This document shows, one piece after another, positions 33,970 through 47,452 of a stretch of DNA of 64,000 nt; position 1 is the stretch's first letter, and every line of letters starts with the position of its first letter. This DNA comes from Pseudoduganella plicata (GTDB lineage Bacteria > Pseudomonadota > Gammaproteobacteria > Burkholderiales > Burkholderiaceae_D): the NCBI RefSeq assembly GCF_004421005.1, contig NZ_CP038026.1, positions 2,852,001 to 2,916,000 on the forward strand, read 5' to 3'. The notes under the pieces are model-generated. The model had not been told where the DNA came from. It saw nothing but the letters and a program-made list of their open reading frames with translations, and did no database searches. The translations under genes and the position numbers were made by a program.

Positions 33970-36015
33970 TCAGGCGAAGCGGAGGGCGACAAGGCACATG
34001 TCGATCAGTTTGATGCCGGCAAACGGCAGCAGCAGGCCGCCCAGGCCGTACACCAGCAGGTTGCGGCGCAACAGCGCACTGGCGCCGATGGCCCGGTAGC
34101 GCACGCCTTTCAGTGCCAGCGGAATCAGGAACACGATGATCAGCGCATTGAAGATGACGGCCGACATGATGGCCGAATCCGGACTGGCGAGGTGCATCAC
34201 GTCCAGGCTTTTCAGCTGCGGATACGTGCCCACGAACGCGGCCGGGATGATGGCGAAATACTTGGCGACGTCGTTGGCGATCGAGAACGTCGTCAGCGAG
34301 CCGCGCGTCATCAGCATCTGCTTGCCGATTTCGACGATTTCCAGCAGCTTGGTCGGATTCGAATCCAGGTCGACCATATTGCCTGCCTCCTTGGCCGCCT
34401 GGGTGCCACTGTTCATCGCCACGGCGACGTCGGCCTGGGCCAGCGCGGGCGCGTCGTTGGTGCCGTCGCCCGTCATCGCCACCAGCCGGCCTTCGCCCTG
34501 GTAGCTGCGGATCAGCCTGAGCTTGTCCTCCGGCGTGGCTTCGGCGAGAAAATCGTCCACGCCGGCCTCGGCGGCGATGGCGGAAGCCGTGAGCTTGTTG
34601 TCGCCGGTGATCATGACGGTCTTGATGCCCATCCTGCGCAGCTCGGCGAAGCGCTCCTTGATGCCCGTCTTGACGATATCCTTCAGTTCGACGACGCCCA
34701 TGACCTTGCCTTCGTCGACGACCACCAGCGGAGTGCTGCCGCGCCGGGCGACGTCGTCCACGCTACGGGCCACGTCGGCCGGATAGCGGTAGCCCAGGTC
34801 CTCGACATAGCGGCAGATGGTGTCCGCAGCGCCCTTGCGGATGCGGCGCGCGCCGATGTCCGCGCCGCTCATCCGGGTTTGCGCCGTGAATTCGACAAAC
34901 GCGATGTCCTCGACCGCGGTGCTGCTTTCGTGCAGATCGAAGCGCTGGCGCGCCAGCACGACGATACTGCGCCCTTCCGGCGTCTCGTCCGCCAGCGACG
35001 CCAGCCGGGCCGCCTGCGCCAGCTTTTCCTCGCTGACGCCGGGCGCCGGCAGGAACGTCGCAGCCTGGCGGTTACCGTGCGTGATCGTGCCGGTCTTGTC
35101 GAGCAGCAGGACGTCGACGTCGCCCGCCGCCTCGACGGCGCGGCCGGACGTGGCAATGACGTTCGCGCCCATCATGCGGCTCATGCCGGCCACGCCGATG
35201 GCCGACAGCAGGCCGCCGATCGTCGTCGGGATCAGGCACACCAGCAGCGCGATCAGCACCGCGACCGTCACCGGCTGGCCGCTGCCGGCCGCCTGGACGG
35301 AAAACAGCGAAAACGGTAGCAGCGTCACGGTAACGACCAAAAATACGATGGTCAGCGCCACCAGCAGGATCGTCAGCGCGATCTCGTTGGGCGTCTTCTT
35401 GCGGCTGGCGCCTTCGACCATGGCGATCATGCGGTCGATGAACGCTTCGCCCGGATTGACGGTGATGCGCACCACCAGCCAGTCCGACAGCACGCGGGTG
35501 CCGCCGGTGACGGCCGAGAAGTCGCCGCCGGACTCACGGATCACGGGCGCGGATTCGCCCGTGATCGCGCTTTCATCCACGGAGGCCACCCCTTCGACGA
35601 CTTCACCGTCGGCGGGCACCACATCGCCCGCTTCGACCAGCACGGTCATGCCCTTGCGCAGGTCCGTCGCCGGCACGGGCAGCCAGGTGGTGCCGTGGCG
35701 CGGCGTCGCCAGCTTCTTGGCCGTCACCTGGGTCTTGAGTGCGCGCAGCGATTCGGCCTGCGCCTTGCTGCGCCCTTCCGCCAGCGCTTCCGCGAAGTTC
35801 GCGAACAACACGGTAAACCACAGCCAGATCGTGATGGCGGCAACGAAGCCGCTGCCCGTCTGCAGCGCCAGCAGCGTCGTGACGATGCTGCCGACATAGA
35901 CGACAAACATGACGGGGCTGCGCAGCTGCACGCGCGGGTCCAGCTTGCGCACGGCGCCCAGCAGCGCAGGGCCGATCAGCTGGCCGTCGAAAAGTGTCAG
36001 CGAGTTGCGTGACAT
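33970..36015 (-). CDS. kdpB: Potassium-transporting P-type ATPase subunit KdpB
   Basis: KdpB is the catalytic subunit of the pump. The 681-residue product has the phosphorylation motif [10 protein letters not shown], the TGES actuator loop (AITGESAPV), the hinge [21 protein letters not shown], and seven or so membrane helices. A good AGAGGA site precedes the ATG, 10 bases after kdpA. Confidence 0.97.
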   Translation of the reverse strand: MSRNSLTLFDGQLIGPALLGAVRKLDPRVQLRSPVMFVVYVGSIVTTLLALQTGSGFVAAITIWLWFTVLFANFAEALAEGRSKAQAESLRALKTQVTAKKLATPRHGTTWLPVPATDLRKGMTVLVEAGDVVPADGEVVEGVASVDESAITGESAPVIRESGGDFSAVTGGTRVLSDWLVVRITVNPGEAFIDRMIAMVEGASRKKTPNEIALTILLVALTIVFLVVTVTLLPFSLFSVQAAGSGQPVTVAVLIALLVCLIPTTIGGLLSAIGVAGMSRMMGANVIATSGRAVEAAGDVDVLLLDKTGTITHGNRQAATFLPAPGVSEEKLAQAARLASLADETPEGRSIVVLARQRFDLHESSTAVEDIAFVEFTAQTRMSGADIGARRIRKGAADTICRYVEDLGYRYPADVARSVDDVARRGSTPLVVVDEGKVMGVVELKDIVKTGIKERFAELRRMGIKTVMITGDNKLTASAIAAEAGVDDFLAEATPEDKLRLIRSYQGEGRLVAMTGDGTNDAPALAQADVAVAMNSGTQAAKEAGNMVDLDSNPTKLLEIVEIGKQMLMTRGSLTTFSIANDVAKYFAIIPAAFVGTYPQLKSLDVMHLASPDSAIMSAVIFNALIIVFLIPLALKGVRYRAIGASALLRRNLLVYGLGGLLLPFAGIKLIDMCLVALRFA

Positions 36016-36025
36016 GGTGATCCTC

Positions 36026-37849
36026 TTATCTGTCAGTGAAAAGTTGCACGTGCTCGATGACGGGGCCCAGGGCCAGCGCCGGCACGTAGTTCAGGACGCC
36101 GACCAGCACCACGACGCCGATCAGCAGCACGACGAACAGCGGTCCATGGGTCGGCATCGTGCCGCCGCTGGCGGGCAGCCGCTGTTTGCGCGCCAGCGAA
36201 CCGGCAATCGCCAGCACCGGCACGATGACGGCGAAGCGGCCAAACCACATCGCGATCGCCAGCATGACGTTGTAGAACGGCGTGTTGGCGGACAGGCCGG
36301 CGAACGCACTGCCGTTGTTGTTGGCCGCCGACGTGAAGGCATACAGCACCTCGGAGAAGCCGTGCGCGCCCGGGTTGGCGATGCCGGCGACGCCGGCCGG
36401 CGCCGTCACGGCAATCGCCGTTCCCGTCAGTACCAGCACGGGTGTGGCCAGGATCGCCAGCGACATCATCTTCATTTCGTAGGCCTGGATCTTCTTGCCC
36501 AGGTATTCCGGCGTACGGCCGATCATCAGGCCGGCAATGAACACGGCCAGCATCGCAAACACCAGCATGCCGTACAGGCCCGTGCCGACGCCGCCGAAAA
36601 TGACTTCGCCGAACTGCATCAGCAGCAGCGGCATGGCTCCACCCAGCGGCATCAGCGAATCGTGCATCGCGTTGACGGCGCCGCAGGAGGCCGCGGTCGT
36701 GACAGCGGCAAACAGGCTCGATGCGGCGATGCCGAAGCGGGTTTCCTTGCCTTCCATATTGCCGCCGGACTGCAGCGCGCCGGCCGCCTGATCGACGCCA
36801 AGCGCGCTCAGCCCGGGGTGGGCCTGCTGCTCGGCGCCGACCAGGAACAAGGTGGCAAGCACGAACACGATCGTCATCGCGGACAGCACGGCCCAGCCCT
36901 GCCGGCTGTCGCCGACCATCCGGCCAAACGCGAAGCACAGTGCCGTCGGAATCAGGAAGATCGCGATCATCTGGGCGAAGTTCGACAGCGCCGTCGGGTT
37001 CTCGTAAGGGTGGGCGGAATTGGCGTTGAAGAAGCCGCCGCCGTTGGTGCCCAGCAGCTTGATGGCTTCCTGCGAAGCGACGGGCCCCATCGGCAGCGTT
37101 TGCGTGCGGGCGGTGCGCTGCTCCATGACCGGCTCGCCGGTGCTGTCCTGCAGCGGGTTGCCGTCGGCGCCCGCCTTGGGTACCGAGTAGGCCACCGGGT
37201 CAACCAGCGCCACGTCTTTATAGCCGGCGAAGTTCTGGATCACCCCCTGGCCGACCAGGAAGACGGCAAACAGCAGCGACAGCGGCAGCAGCACATACAG
37301 CGTGGAGCGCGTCACGTCCACCCAGAAATTACCGATCGATTTGCCCGAGCGCGCGGCGAACCCGCGGATCAGCGCAAACACGACGGCCATGCCGGTCGCC
37401 GCCGAGAAGAAGTTCTGGCCCGCCAGCGCGACCATCTGGGTCAGGTAGCTCATCGTCTGCTCGCCGGCGTAGCCCTGCCAGTTGGTATTGGCGACAAAGC
37501 TGACGGCCGTGTTGAAAGACGAATCCGGACTGACGGCGGCCAGTCCCTGCGGATTGAGCGGCAGTACGCCCTGCAGGCGCTGGACTCCGTAGACGAACAG
37601 CGTTCCCAGGGTATTGAACAGCACCAGCGCGATGGCATACGAGCGCCAGCCGGTATCCTTGCCCGTGTCCACGCCGGCCACGCGGTACAGCGCCCGTTCG
37701 GCGCGGTGCAGCCATGCCAGGCCGCGGATGGGCGCTGCGCCCTCTCCTACCATGGCCACCAACGCGCCCAGCGGCCAGGCCAGCACCAGCAGCGCGAGCA
37801 GAAACACGGTCAGCAGCGGCAGCAACGACAGCGATGCCTGGGCGGTCAT
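36026..37849 (-). CDS. kdpA: Potassium-transporting ATPase subunit KdpA
   Basis: KdpA carries the potassium selectivity filter in the inner membrane. The 607-residue protein has ten or so helices and repeated pore-loop regions ([45 protein letters not shown]). The ATG at 37849 overlaps the stop of kdpF (ATGA). Confidence 0.97.
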   Translation of the reverse strand: MTAQASLSLLPLLTVFLLALLVLAWPLGALVAMVGEGAAPIRGLAWLHRAERALYRVAGVDTGKDTGWRSYAIALVLFNTLGTLFVYGVQRLQGVLPLNPQGLAAVSPDSSFNTAVSFVANTNWQGYAGEQTMSYLTQMVALAGQNFFSAATGMAVVFALIRGFAARSGKSIGNFWVDVTRSTLYVLLPLSLLFAVFLVGQGVIQNFAGYKDVALVDPVAYSVPKAGADGNPLQDSTGEPVMEQRTARTQTLPMGPVASQEAIKLLGTNGGGFFNANSAHPYENPTALSNFAQMIAIFLIPTALCFAFGRMVGDSRQGWAVLSAMTIVFVLATLFLVGAEQQAHPGLSALGVDQAAGALQSGGNMEGKETRFGIAASSLFAAVTTAASCGAVNAMHDSLMPLGGAMPLLLMQFGEVIFGGVGTGLYGMLVFAMLAVFIAGLMIGRTPEYLGKKIQAYEMKMMSLAILATPVLVLTGTAIAVTAPAGVAGIANPGAHGFSEVLYAFTSAANNNGSAFAGLSANTPFYNVMLAIAMWFGRFAVIVPVLAIAGSLARKQRLPASGGTMPTHGPLFVVLLIGVVVLVGVLNYVPALALGPVIEHVQLFTDR

Positions 37850-37947
37850 AAGTCCTCCGCCTTCAGCAATGCAAACAGCAGATACACCAGCAGCGCCGCG
37901 GCGACCAGCGCGCCGGCCAGGTAAACGGGCAGATGAGCGCCGCTCAT
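37846..37947 (-). CDS. kdpF: KdpF small subunit
   Basis: This 33-residue hydrophobic peptide ([20 protein letters not shown] then FALLKAEDL) spans the membrane once and ends in the usual acidic tail. KdpF stabilises the Kdp complex. Its ATG overlaps the stop of the 34-residue ORF before it, and its TGA overlaps the kdpA start, so three frames are chained by ATGA overlaps. Confidence 0.92.
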   Translation of the reverse strand: MSGAHLPVYLAGALVAAALLVYLLFALLKAEDL

Positions 37948-38048
37948 GGCCGGCCCTCCAGCTTGCCGCAGCCGGCGGCGAGGCCAAGCACCAGCGCCGC
38001 GAAGGCGCCGATCAAGGCGATATAGGCGATATCCAGCAGGATGTCCAT
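37944..38048 (-). CDS. 34-residue membrane ORF upstream of kdpF
   Basis: The product has one helix ([20 protein letters not shown] then [14 protein letters not shown]) and a short tail. AAGGAA lies ahead of the ATG, and its TGA overlaps the kdpF ATG. The length, single helix and chaining mark it as a real small gene of the kdp operon. I recall similar tiny ORFs (an A-F-x-A-L core and a basic/acidic tail) ahead of kdpF in other bacteria, mostly without annotation. A role as an additional small subunit is inference. Confidence 0.75.
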   Translation of the reverse strand: MDILLDIAYIALIGAFAALVLGLAAGCGKLEGRP

Positions 38049-38327
38049 CGGGTTCCTTTCCAGGTCTGTTTCGATCCTGGCAGGTTATCGACGAGCCCCT
38101 AAAAACGGGGTAAAGAGTTGAAGCGCTGCTGTAAACAAGGTATAAAAACGAAAAAGACTGGATGTTTGTACAGTATTTGGCGACAATAGCAGGCTTGCCC
38201 TGCAGTGCCAGCGTCGCATTTTCGGCAGCGAGGTGGCGCCGGGATTCCTTCCCGGTCCGCAGTTGCGGATAGAATGCGCAGGCATCCGGCCACGAGGCCC
38301 CCATTCAAGAATTGCAATATTTATAGT
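38049..38327. promoter_or_regulatory. Divergent kdp / parE promoter region
   Basis: The 279 bases between the kdp and parE starts hold both promoters. On the minus strand TTTTTATA (38141-38148) resembles the half-site of the KdpE consensus known from E. coli and lies just upstream of TTTACA (38130-38135), a possible -35; the -10 at the expected place is weak. The parE side shows no clear consensus. A gene in this gap is not supported. Confidence 0.4.
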
Positions 38328-40325
<1,998 letters not shown>

Positions 40326-40341
40326 CGGAACACGTACTCAC

Positions 40342-42681
<2,340 letters not shown>

Positions 42682-42706
42682 TACGGGTGAGTATCTGAGG
42701 AGGAGC

Positions 42707-42742
42707 ACTGTGTGGCGCGACGCGCCACACAGTACTTTTTTT
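42707..42742 (+). terminator. Rho-independent terminator after parC
   Basis: A perfect 13-base stem (ACTGTGTGGCGCG and its complement) is followed by ACTTTTTTT, 26 bases past the parC stop. It reaches the end of the convergent patatin gene and could serve both. Confidence 0.92.
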
Positions 42743-43802
42743 ATGCCGCGCGCAGCGTCCGCCGTGGCGTCATCCGCGCCAGGTAGCGCTGCGCGGCGGC
42801 GCGTCCGGCCTGATAGCGGGCGCGGATGCCGGCTTCCGAAAAATCGTGGTCGCCGCCCTCCGCGGCCGGTCCGCTGGCGATCACGTGCAGGTTTTTCAGC
42901 GCACGCCGGCGCATCAGCCATTCGAATGCGGGCGTGCCTTCCACCGGCGTCCCTGCCGTGACCGATTCCAGCTTGTCGAGCATGGCCAGGAAGCCGTCCA
43001 GCCCCGCACTGCCGCCGTACTCGGTCCAGAAGCGGTTCTGGTATTGCAGCGCCAAGGCGCGCGTCTGCACTTCGCGCAGGTTGGCCGGCGACGACTGGCC
43101 GTCCGTCGGGAACAGGTCGACAACGAAAATCGGCAACGAGTCGATCTCGTCAGGCTCCAGCAGGTTCAGGAGCGCGTCGATGGGCGTGTTGCTGAACAGG
43201 CCGCCGTCCCAATAATCGGTGCCGTCAATGCGGGTGGCAGGGAAGCCCGGCGGCAGGCTGCCGCTGGCGACAATGTGCGATGGCGTCAGTTGCGCGCGCA
43301 CGGACTTGTGATGGCCGCCATCCGGATGCGCGCCTTCCCCGGTGTGGTTCGAGAAGGTCGTCAGGCCGCCCGTGTACAGGCTGGTCGCCGTCACGCCGAT
43401 GCGGATGTGCTGCGGATCGTTCAGCTGGCCGAAGTCCAGGTGCGATGCCAGGGTCTGCAGCATCGGGCCGGTCGTGCAGTAGCTGTTCCAGTTCCGCATA
43501 TTCCACACGTCCAAGCGTGACTGCCAGAAGTTCGGATTGCCCAGCAGGGAAAGGTCGCTCTGCTTGTTGGCCGGCAGCCAAGGCAGGGTGGGCAGCGTGA
43601 TCGCCTCCCATATGCCGTTCAGGCTGGCGGTGATATCGCCCCCTTTCGCACCGGCGATCGACGCCGCATTGATGGCGCCGATCGACACGCCCGTCACCGC
43701 GGTCGGATGCCAGCCATCCTCCAGCAATGCCGCCACCGCACCGAATTCAAACGCCCCCAACGCACCGCCGCCTTGCAGAATCAACCCCATCGACTTTTTC
43801 AT
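42741..43802 (-). CDS. Patatin-like phospholipase
   Basis: This 353-residue cytosolic lipid acyl hydrolase has the oxyanion motif GGGALGAFEFG, the nucleophile S40 in GVSIG, and the dyad Asp D199 in DYWDGGL. No signal peptide is present. The C-terminal 120 residues (to ARMTPRRTLRAA) match the longer DUF3734-containing members of the family. GGAG precedes the ATG. Substrate is unknown; related proteins act on phospholipids or polyhydroxyalkanoate-linked lipids. Confidence 0.9.
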   Translation of the reverse strand: MKKSMGLILQGGGALGAFEFGAVAALLEDGWHPTAVTGVSIGAINAASIAGAKGGDITASLNGIWEAITLPTLPWLPANKQSDLSLLGNPNFWQSRLDVWNMRNWNSYCTTGPMLQTLASHLDFGQLNDPQHIRIGVTATSLYTGGLTTFSNHTGEGAHPDGGHHKSVRAQLTPSHIVASGSLPPGFPATRIDGTDYWDGGLFSNTPIDALLNLLEPDEIDSLPIFVVDLFPTDGQSSPANLREVQTRALALQYQNRFWTEYGGSAGLDGFLAMLDKLESVTAGTPVEGTPAFEWLMRRRALKNLHVIASGPAAEGGDHDFSEAGIRARYQAGRAAAQRYLARMTPRRTLRAA

Positions 43803-43930
43803 TGCCGCTCCATCACAGTAAAGGAAGCGTTAGATTGCTCGATGGCATTTCCTCGATATTGACTTGTATCAACTGCCAGTTGGCGACGCGCACCTCCCTC
43901 TTGCACAGGGCAGATGGGTGTCGCCAAAAA

Positions 43931-43971
43931 CAACAAAAGCCGCCGCCCGCGCATGGCGGGACGGCGGCTTT
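43931..43971 (-). terminator. Hairpin after the Ala/Lys-rich gene (minus strand)
   Basis: AAAGCCGCCGCCCGC pairs with GCGGGACGGCGGCTTT (one bulge). In the minus direction TTTTGTTGTTTTTGG follows. It lies 17 bases past the gene's stop. Confidence 0.8.
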
Positions 43972-43987
43972 CAGTCAGCGCGGCAGG

Positions 43988-44473
43988 TTAGTGCTTGGCT
44001 GCTTCTTTCTTCACATCGGCGTTGGCCTTGGCGACAGCTTCGTCGGTCTTGGCGGCGGCCAGTGCTTTTTCCTTGTCGGCTTCAGCCAGCTCTTTCGAGA
44101 CCTTGGCGTTTGCCTTGGCATTTTCCTTGGCGGCTTTCGCTTCGGCGCCCGCAACTTTCTTGTCGGCCTTGGCTTGCGCTTTCAGCTTGTCTTCCGGATC
44201 GGCGTCTGCCACCTTCTCGTTGGCTTTGACGTATTCCTTGTCGGCCTTGTGAGCAGCCTTGGCTTTCTTCTGGTCAGCCTTGTGCTGGGCCTTCGCTACG
44301 TCCTCGTTGACGTCCTGAACTTTCTTGGCTTCCTTGTTCTGGGCCTTGGCGATATCTTTTTGTGCGTCAGCCTGTGCCTCGGCGACGTTCTGGTTCACTG
44401 GCGCGGTGTTGGTCTGCGCGTGAGCAGCAGTAGCGATAACACCGGCGATCAGGGTTGCGAGCAGTTTATTCAT
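43988..44473 (-). CDS. Exported Ala/Lys-rich coiled-coil protein
   Basis: This 161-residue protein has a signal peptide (MNKLLATLIAGVIATAAHA) and then about 140 residues of almost only A, K, E, D, Q, N and V in heptad-like order (AKAQNKEAKKVQDVNEDVAK, ADKKVAGAEAKAAKENAK). A long periplasmic helix or coiled coil is predicted. No domain is recognised. Low-complexity proteins of this sort are common in Oxalobacteraceae, and their role is not known. AAAGGTG precedes the ATG and a terminator follows, so it stands alone. Confidence 0.8.
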   Translation of the reverse strand: MNKLLATLIAGVIATAAHAQTNTAPVNQNVAEAQADAQKDIAKAQNKEAKKVQDVNEDVAKAQHKADQKKAKAAHKADKEYVKANEKVADADPEDKLKAQAKADKKVAGAEAKAAKENAKANAKVSKELAEADKEKALAAAKTDEAVAKANADVKKEAAKH

Positions 44474-44595
44474 GATTTGGCACCTTTCAATGTGGTTTGC
44501 GTTGTTTTCTTCTTGTCACGTGATCAGAATAAACTTTCCAGGCGCCATCAACCGTGCGCTACCGTACATTGAAACATTTTGTTGCCTTTCTTACT

Positions 44596-46008
44596 TTAAT
44601 TGCTTCGCGGACGCGAATACAGGTCGATGGTCTGGCCGATCGCTTCAGCGCAGACGGCGCAGAACGCTTCGCTGCGGTCGAACATCAGACACTGCTGCTG
44701 CGAACGGTAACAACCCGTCGCTTCATAGTTGGCGCCTTCGAACGCCCCAATGGCCTTGCCATGCGGCGCCTTCGAGAACAGCGCATTGGTCCATGCCAGG
44801 TCGTCGCGGAACAGCCGGTTCATTTCGCTCTCGGGGCGGTTGTCCTTGCGCAGCTGCGCGCGTACCTTCTGATACTCGCGCGAGTGCGCCTCGTACTCGG
44901 CCTTCGGCCATGGCGTCGGCAACGGCGTACCGGGGGTCACGTGGCGCCGCCATTTGATGTTGGCCGGGTCGCGCAGCGCCGTCACGTTCGGCTCCCACGG
45001 CTCCATGCGCTCGCCGCTCGACTGGTATGCCACCGGCGACGTGTAATACTCGTCCGCCAGGCCGGCGAAGTGATGGCCGAATTCATGCACGAACAGGTAA
45101 TTGGCCCAGTCGTTGTTGGCCGCTGCAGTGCTGAACTGGCCGTAGATGCCGCCGCCGCCGTAGGTATCGTTGTTGACCAGGATCTCGATGAACTCGTAGG
45201 GCGCGTGCTGGGCGATGTCGCGCAGCGCGCGGTTATCCGTCGTCAGCACGTAACGCTCGCTGCCGAAGATGTCGTAGCGCGTGTTCAGCGCGGACGCGTG
45301 GTGCGTACCTGTCGACGGCCGGCTTACGCCCGACTCCTGCGTCGGCACCGCCAGCGCCCAGACATTGAAGTCCGCCGCACGCTCGCGAAATGGCGAAACG
45401 GTGAACAGATAGTCGGCCAGACGTTTGGCCGACTGCTCGAATTTCTTCATCTCGGCGCGCGTGTAGCCATCGCCCAGGATCAGCAGATCGACCTTCTGCG
45501 GCGACGGCCCGGCAACGCGGATCGGGATGGGCCGCGCCGGCGCCGGCGGCTGCTTGCGCACGACGTCCAGCGCATCGGTGTCGATATCGGCGCTCCAGAC
45601 GATGGAAAAGGCGTTGCGCTCGTCGCGTTTCAGGATGCGTACCTTGACGGGGCGGTCCGGCTTCGGAAACCGCACCGACTCGCCGAACGCACGGCTGGCC
45701 TTTGCCGCCTCCTCCGTGCTGCGCCATTCGCCGAAGATCGTCGAAAACCCGCGCGAATACAGCAGCTGTCCCGTCTTCGCATCCACCACCTCGACCCGGT
45801 TGATGCCGCGGTCCGTGTCGTCGATGGTGCGGTCCATCGCGCCCGGCCACGGCAACGGCTCGATGACGACCCGTTCCAGCGCGTAGGTTTCGGCCAGCGC
45901 ATTGCCGCTGTGCAGATAATCGACCCGCACGGTGGCCGGCTGCGCGGCGCCGGCGGAAGCGGCAATGGCTGCCAGGAAGGCAGTGGCCAGACTACGGATA
46001 AAACGCAT
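44596..46008 (-). CDS. Secreted M64 family zinc peptidase
   Basis: This 470-residue exported enzyme has a signal peptide (MRFIRSLATAFLAAIAASAGA), an N-terminal beta-rich region (about 25-150) that opens with VRVDYLHSGNA, and the M64 catalytic domain after KVDLLILGDGYTRAEM. The zinc site is H308-E-F-G-H312-H-F-A-G-L followed by ADEY, as in the IgA peptidase M64 group. Late Cys pairs (CYRSQQQC, CAVC) suggest disulfides. A good AGGAGA site precedes the ATG. The natural substrate is unknown, and IgA is unlikely for an environmental organism. Confidence 0.9.
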   Translation of the reverse strand: MRFIRSLATAFLAAIAASAGAAQPATVRVDYLHSGNALAETYALERVVIEPLPWPGAMDRTIDDTDRGINRVEVVDAKTGQLLYSRGFSTIFGEWRSTEEAAKASRAFGESVRFPKPDRPVKVRILKRDERNAFSIVWSADIDTDALDVVRKQPPAPARPIPIRVAGPSPQKVDLLILGDGYTRAEMKKFEQSAKRLADYLFTVSPFRERAADFNVWALAVPTQESGVSRPSTGTHHASALNTRYDIFGSERYVLTTDNRALRDIAQHAPYEFIEILVNNDTYGGGGIYGQFSTAAANNDWANYLFVHEFGHHFAGLADEYYTSPVAYQSSGERMEPWEPNVTALRDPANIKWRRHVTPGTPLPTPWPKAEYEAHSREYQKVRAQLRKDNRPESEMNRLFRDDLAWTNALFSKAPHGKAIGAFEGANYEATGCYRSQQQCLMFDRSEAFCAVCAEAIGQTIDLYSRPRSN

Positions 46009-46143
46009 GGTGTCTCCTGGATGTCACGCTAGGGCGCGGATGGCGGCTATTGTATGCCGCTGTCCCGCCCACGGTACAGCAGCGGCTTGCCGGGGACGCA
46101 GAAGCACGATACCCTTTCATTACGCCCATTCAAACCACGCGCC

Positions 46144-46728
46144 GTGCCCTACGCCCATCCCAACGACCCCGAACAACTGCGCACCTGGCTGCTGGGTGCG
46201 GCCCGCAAGGATGCACAGGCGTTCCAGGCTCTGTACCTGGCCACGTCGCCAAGGCTGTTCGGCTTCGCGCTGCGCATCCTGCCCCGGCATGAGCTGGCCG
46301 AAGAAGCGTTGCAGGATGCCTTTGTCGCGATCTGGCATGCCGCCGGCCGTTATGAGGCCAGCGGGGCAGCACCGATGTCGTGGATGACGACGGTCGTGCG
46401 CGACAAGGCGTTCGACATCCTGCGCCGGCTCGATGCCAGGCCCGACGTCGACGTCGCGCAGTTCGAAGCCGACATCCTGAACGGCCTGGAGGACAAGGCA
46501 CTGGACCCGGCGCTGGCAGCGCGCACCAGCGGTGAAGCCCGGACGCTGGCGTTCTGTCTGGCGACGCTGGAAAAGACCCAGCGCCAGGCAATCGCGCTGG
46601 CCTACTTTCACGACATATCCCATGCAGAGGTGGCGCGCCAGCTGGCGCTCCCTATCGGCACCACCCGGACCTGGATCCGGCGCGGCCTGGCGACTTTGAA
46701 AACGTGCCTGGCGCGGGAGGCGGCGTGA
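46144..46728 (+). CDS. ECF-type RNA polymerase sigma factor
   Basis: The 194-residue product has sigma region 2 (YLATSPRLFGFALRILPRHE, EEALQDAFVAIWHAA) and region 4 (LEKTQRQAIALAYFHDISHA, WIRRGLATLKTCL). I use the GTG at 46144 (VPYAHPNDPEQL), which gives the usual ECF length; the frame is open back to 46054. The next gene is its anti-sigma factor. It is divergent from the M64 peptidase, which makes that gene a candidate target. Confidence 0.88.
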   Translation: MPYAHPNDPEQLRTWLLGAARKDAQAFQALYLATSPRLFGFALRILPRHELAEEALQDAFVAIWHAAGRYEASGAAPMSWMTTVVRDKAFDILRRLDARPDVDVAQFEADILNGLEDKALDPALAARTSGEARTLAFCLATLEKTQRQAIALAYFHDISHAEVARQLALPIGTTRTWIRRGLATLKTCLAREAA

Positions 46729-47438
46729 GCATGCGCGCCGCCATACGCAGCAACCCGGAACTGCGCGACCGGCTGGCTGCCGAGTACGTCCTGGGCACGC
46801 TGAAAGGCGGGGCGCGGCGGCGCTTCGAAAGCTGGCTGCATGACGATGCGGCCTTGCGCCGGCTCGTCCAGGAATGGCGCGCCCGCCTGGAACCGCTGGC
46901 GGAACTGAGCCCGCCGCGGGCGCCGCGGGCCAGCGTATGGCGCGACATCGAAGCACGCCTGCACCTGGCACCGTCGCCGAAGCGCTGGCAGCTGTGGCAC
47001 CGCGACCCGCTGCAATGGTGGCGCACGCTGGGCCTGACCGGCACGGCGGCCACCGCGGCGCTGGCCATCGTGCTGGCGATGCAGCGGCCGGCGCAGCAGG
47101 TCGACACGGTAGCGGCGCTGATGAACGAGCGCGCGCAGGCCGCGCTGCTCGCTACGGCGGATCACCGCAACGGCGTGATCGCCGTAAGGCTGCTGGGCGA
47201 CACCCTGGTCCCGGACGAGCGCACCTTGCAGCTGTGGGCCATCACGCAGCAGGGTACACCCCGCTCGCTGGGCATCCTGGACGACAGGGGCAGCGCCCAG
47301 CTGCCCGTCAATGACCGGGCCCTCGGCAGCGATGTTGCGCTGCTGGCCGTCAGCGTCGAGCCCAAGGGAGGCTCGCCCAATCCCAACGTGCCCACCGGCC
47401 CGGTGCTGTACCGCGGCGGCTGGGTGCGGCTGCAGTAA
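46725..47438 (+). CDS. Membrane anti-sigma factor, RskA-like
   Basis: This 237-residue protein has an N-terminal cytoplasmic part with ELRDRLAAEYVLGTLKGGAR (sigma-binding region; no zinc HxxxCxxC motif), one transmembrane helix (about 110-128), and a periplasmic RskA domain (LQLWAITQQGTPRSLGIL). The GTG at 46725 overlaps the sigma stop (GTGA) and GGGAGG lies 5-6 bases ahead, so coupling is likely; the ATG at 46731 is the alternative. It should hold the sigma factor inactive until the periplasmic part is released or cleaved. Confidence 0.85.
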   Translation: MSMRAAIRSNPELRDRLAAEYVLGTLKGGARRRFESWLHDDAALRRLVQEWRARLEPLAELSPPRAPRASVWRDIEARLHLAPSPKRWQLWHRDPLQWWRTLGLTGTAATAALAIVLAMQRPAQQVDTVAALMNERAQAALLATADHRNGVIAVRLLGDTLVPDERTLQLWAITQQGTPRSLGILDDRGSAQLPVNDRALGSDVALLAVSVEPKGGSPNPNVPTGPVLYRGGWVRLQ

Positions 47439-47452
47439 CGCACCGCGCCACG

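Noticed and set aside
30678-33992. Second minus-strand frame of 1104 codons across kdpD and kdpC
   Set aside because: Arg/Gly/Ala-rich shadow without domains; KdpD and KdpC are complete in the other frame.
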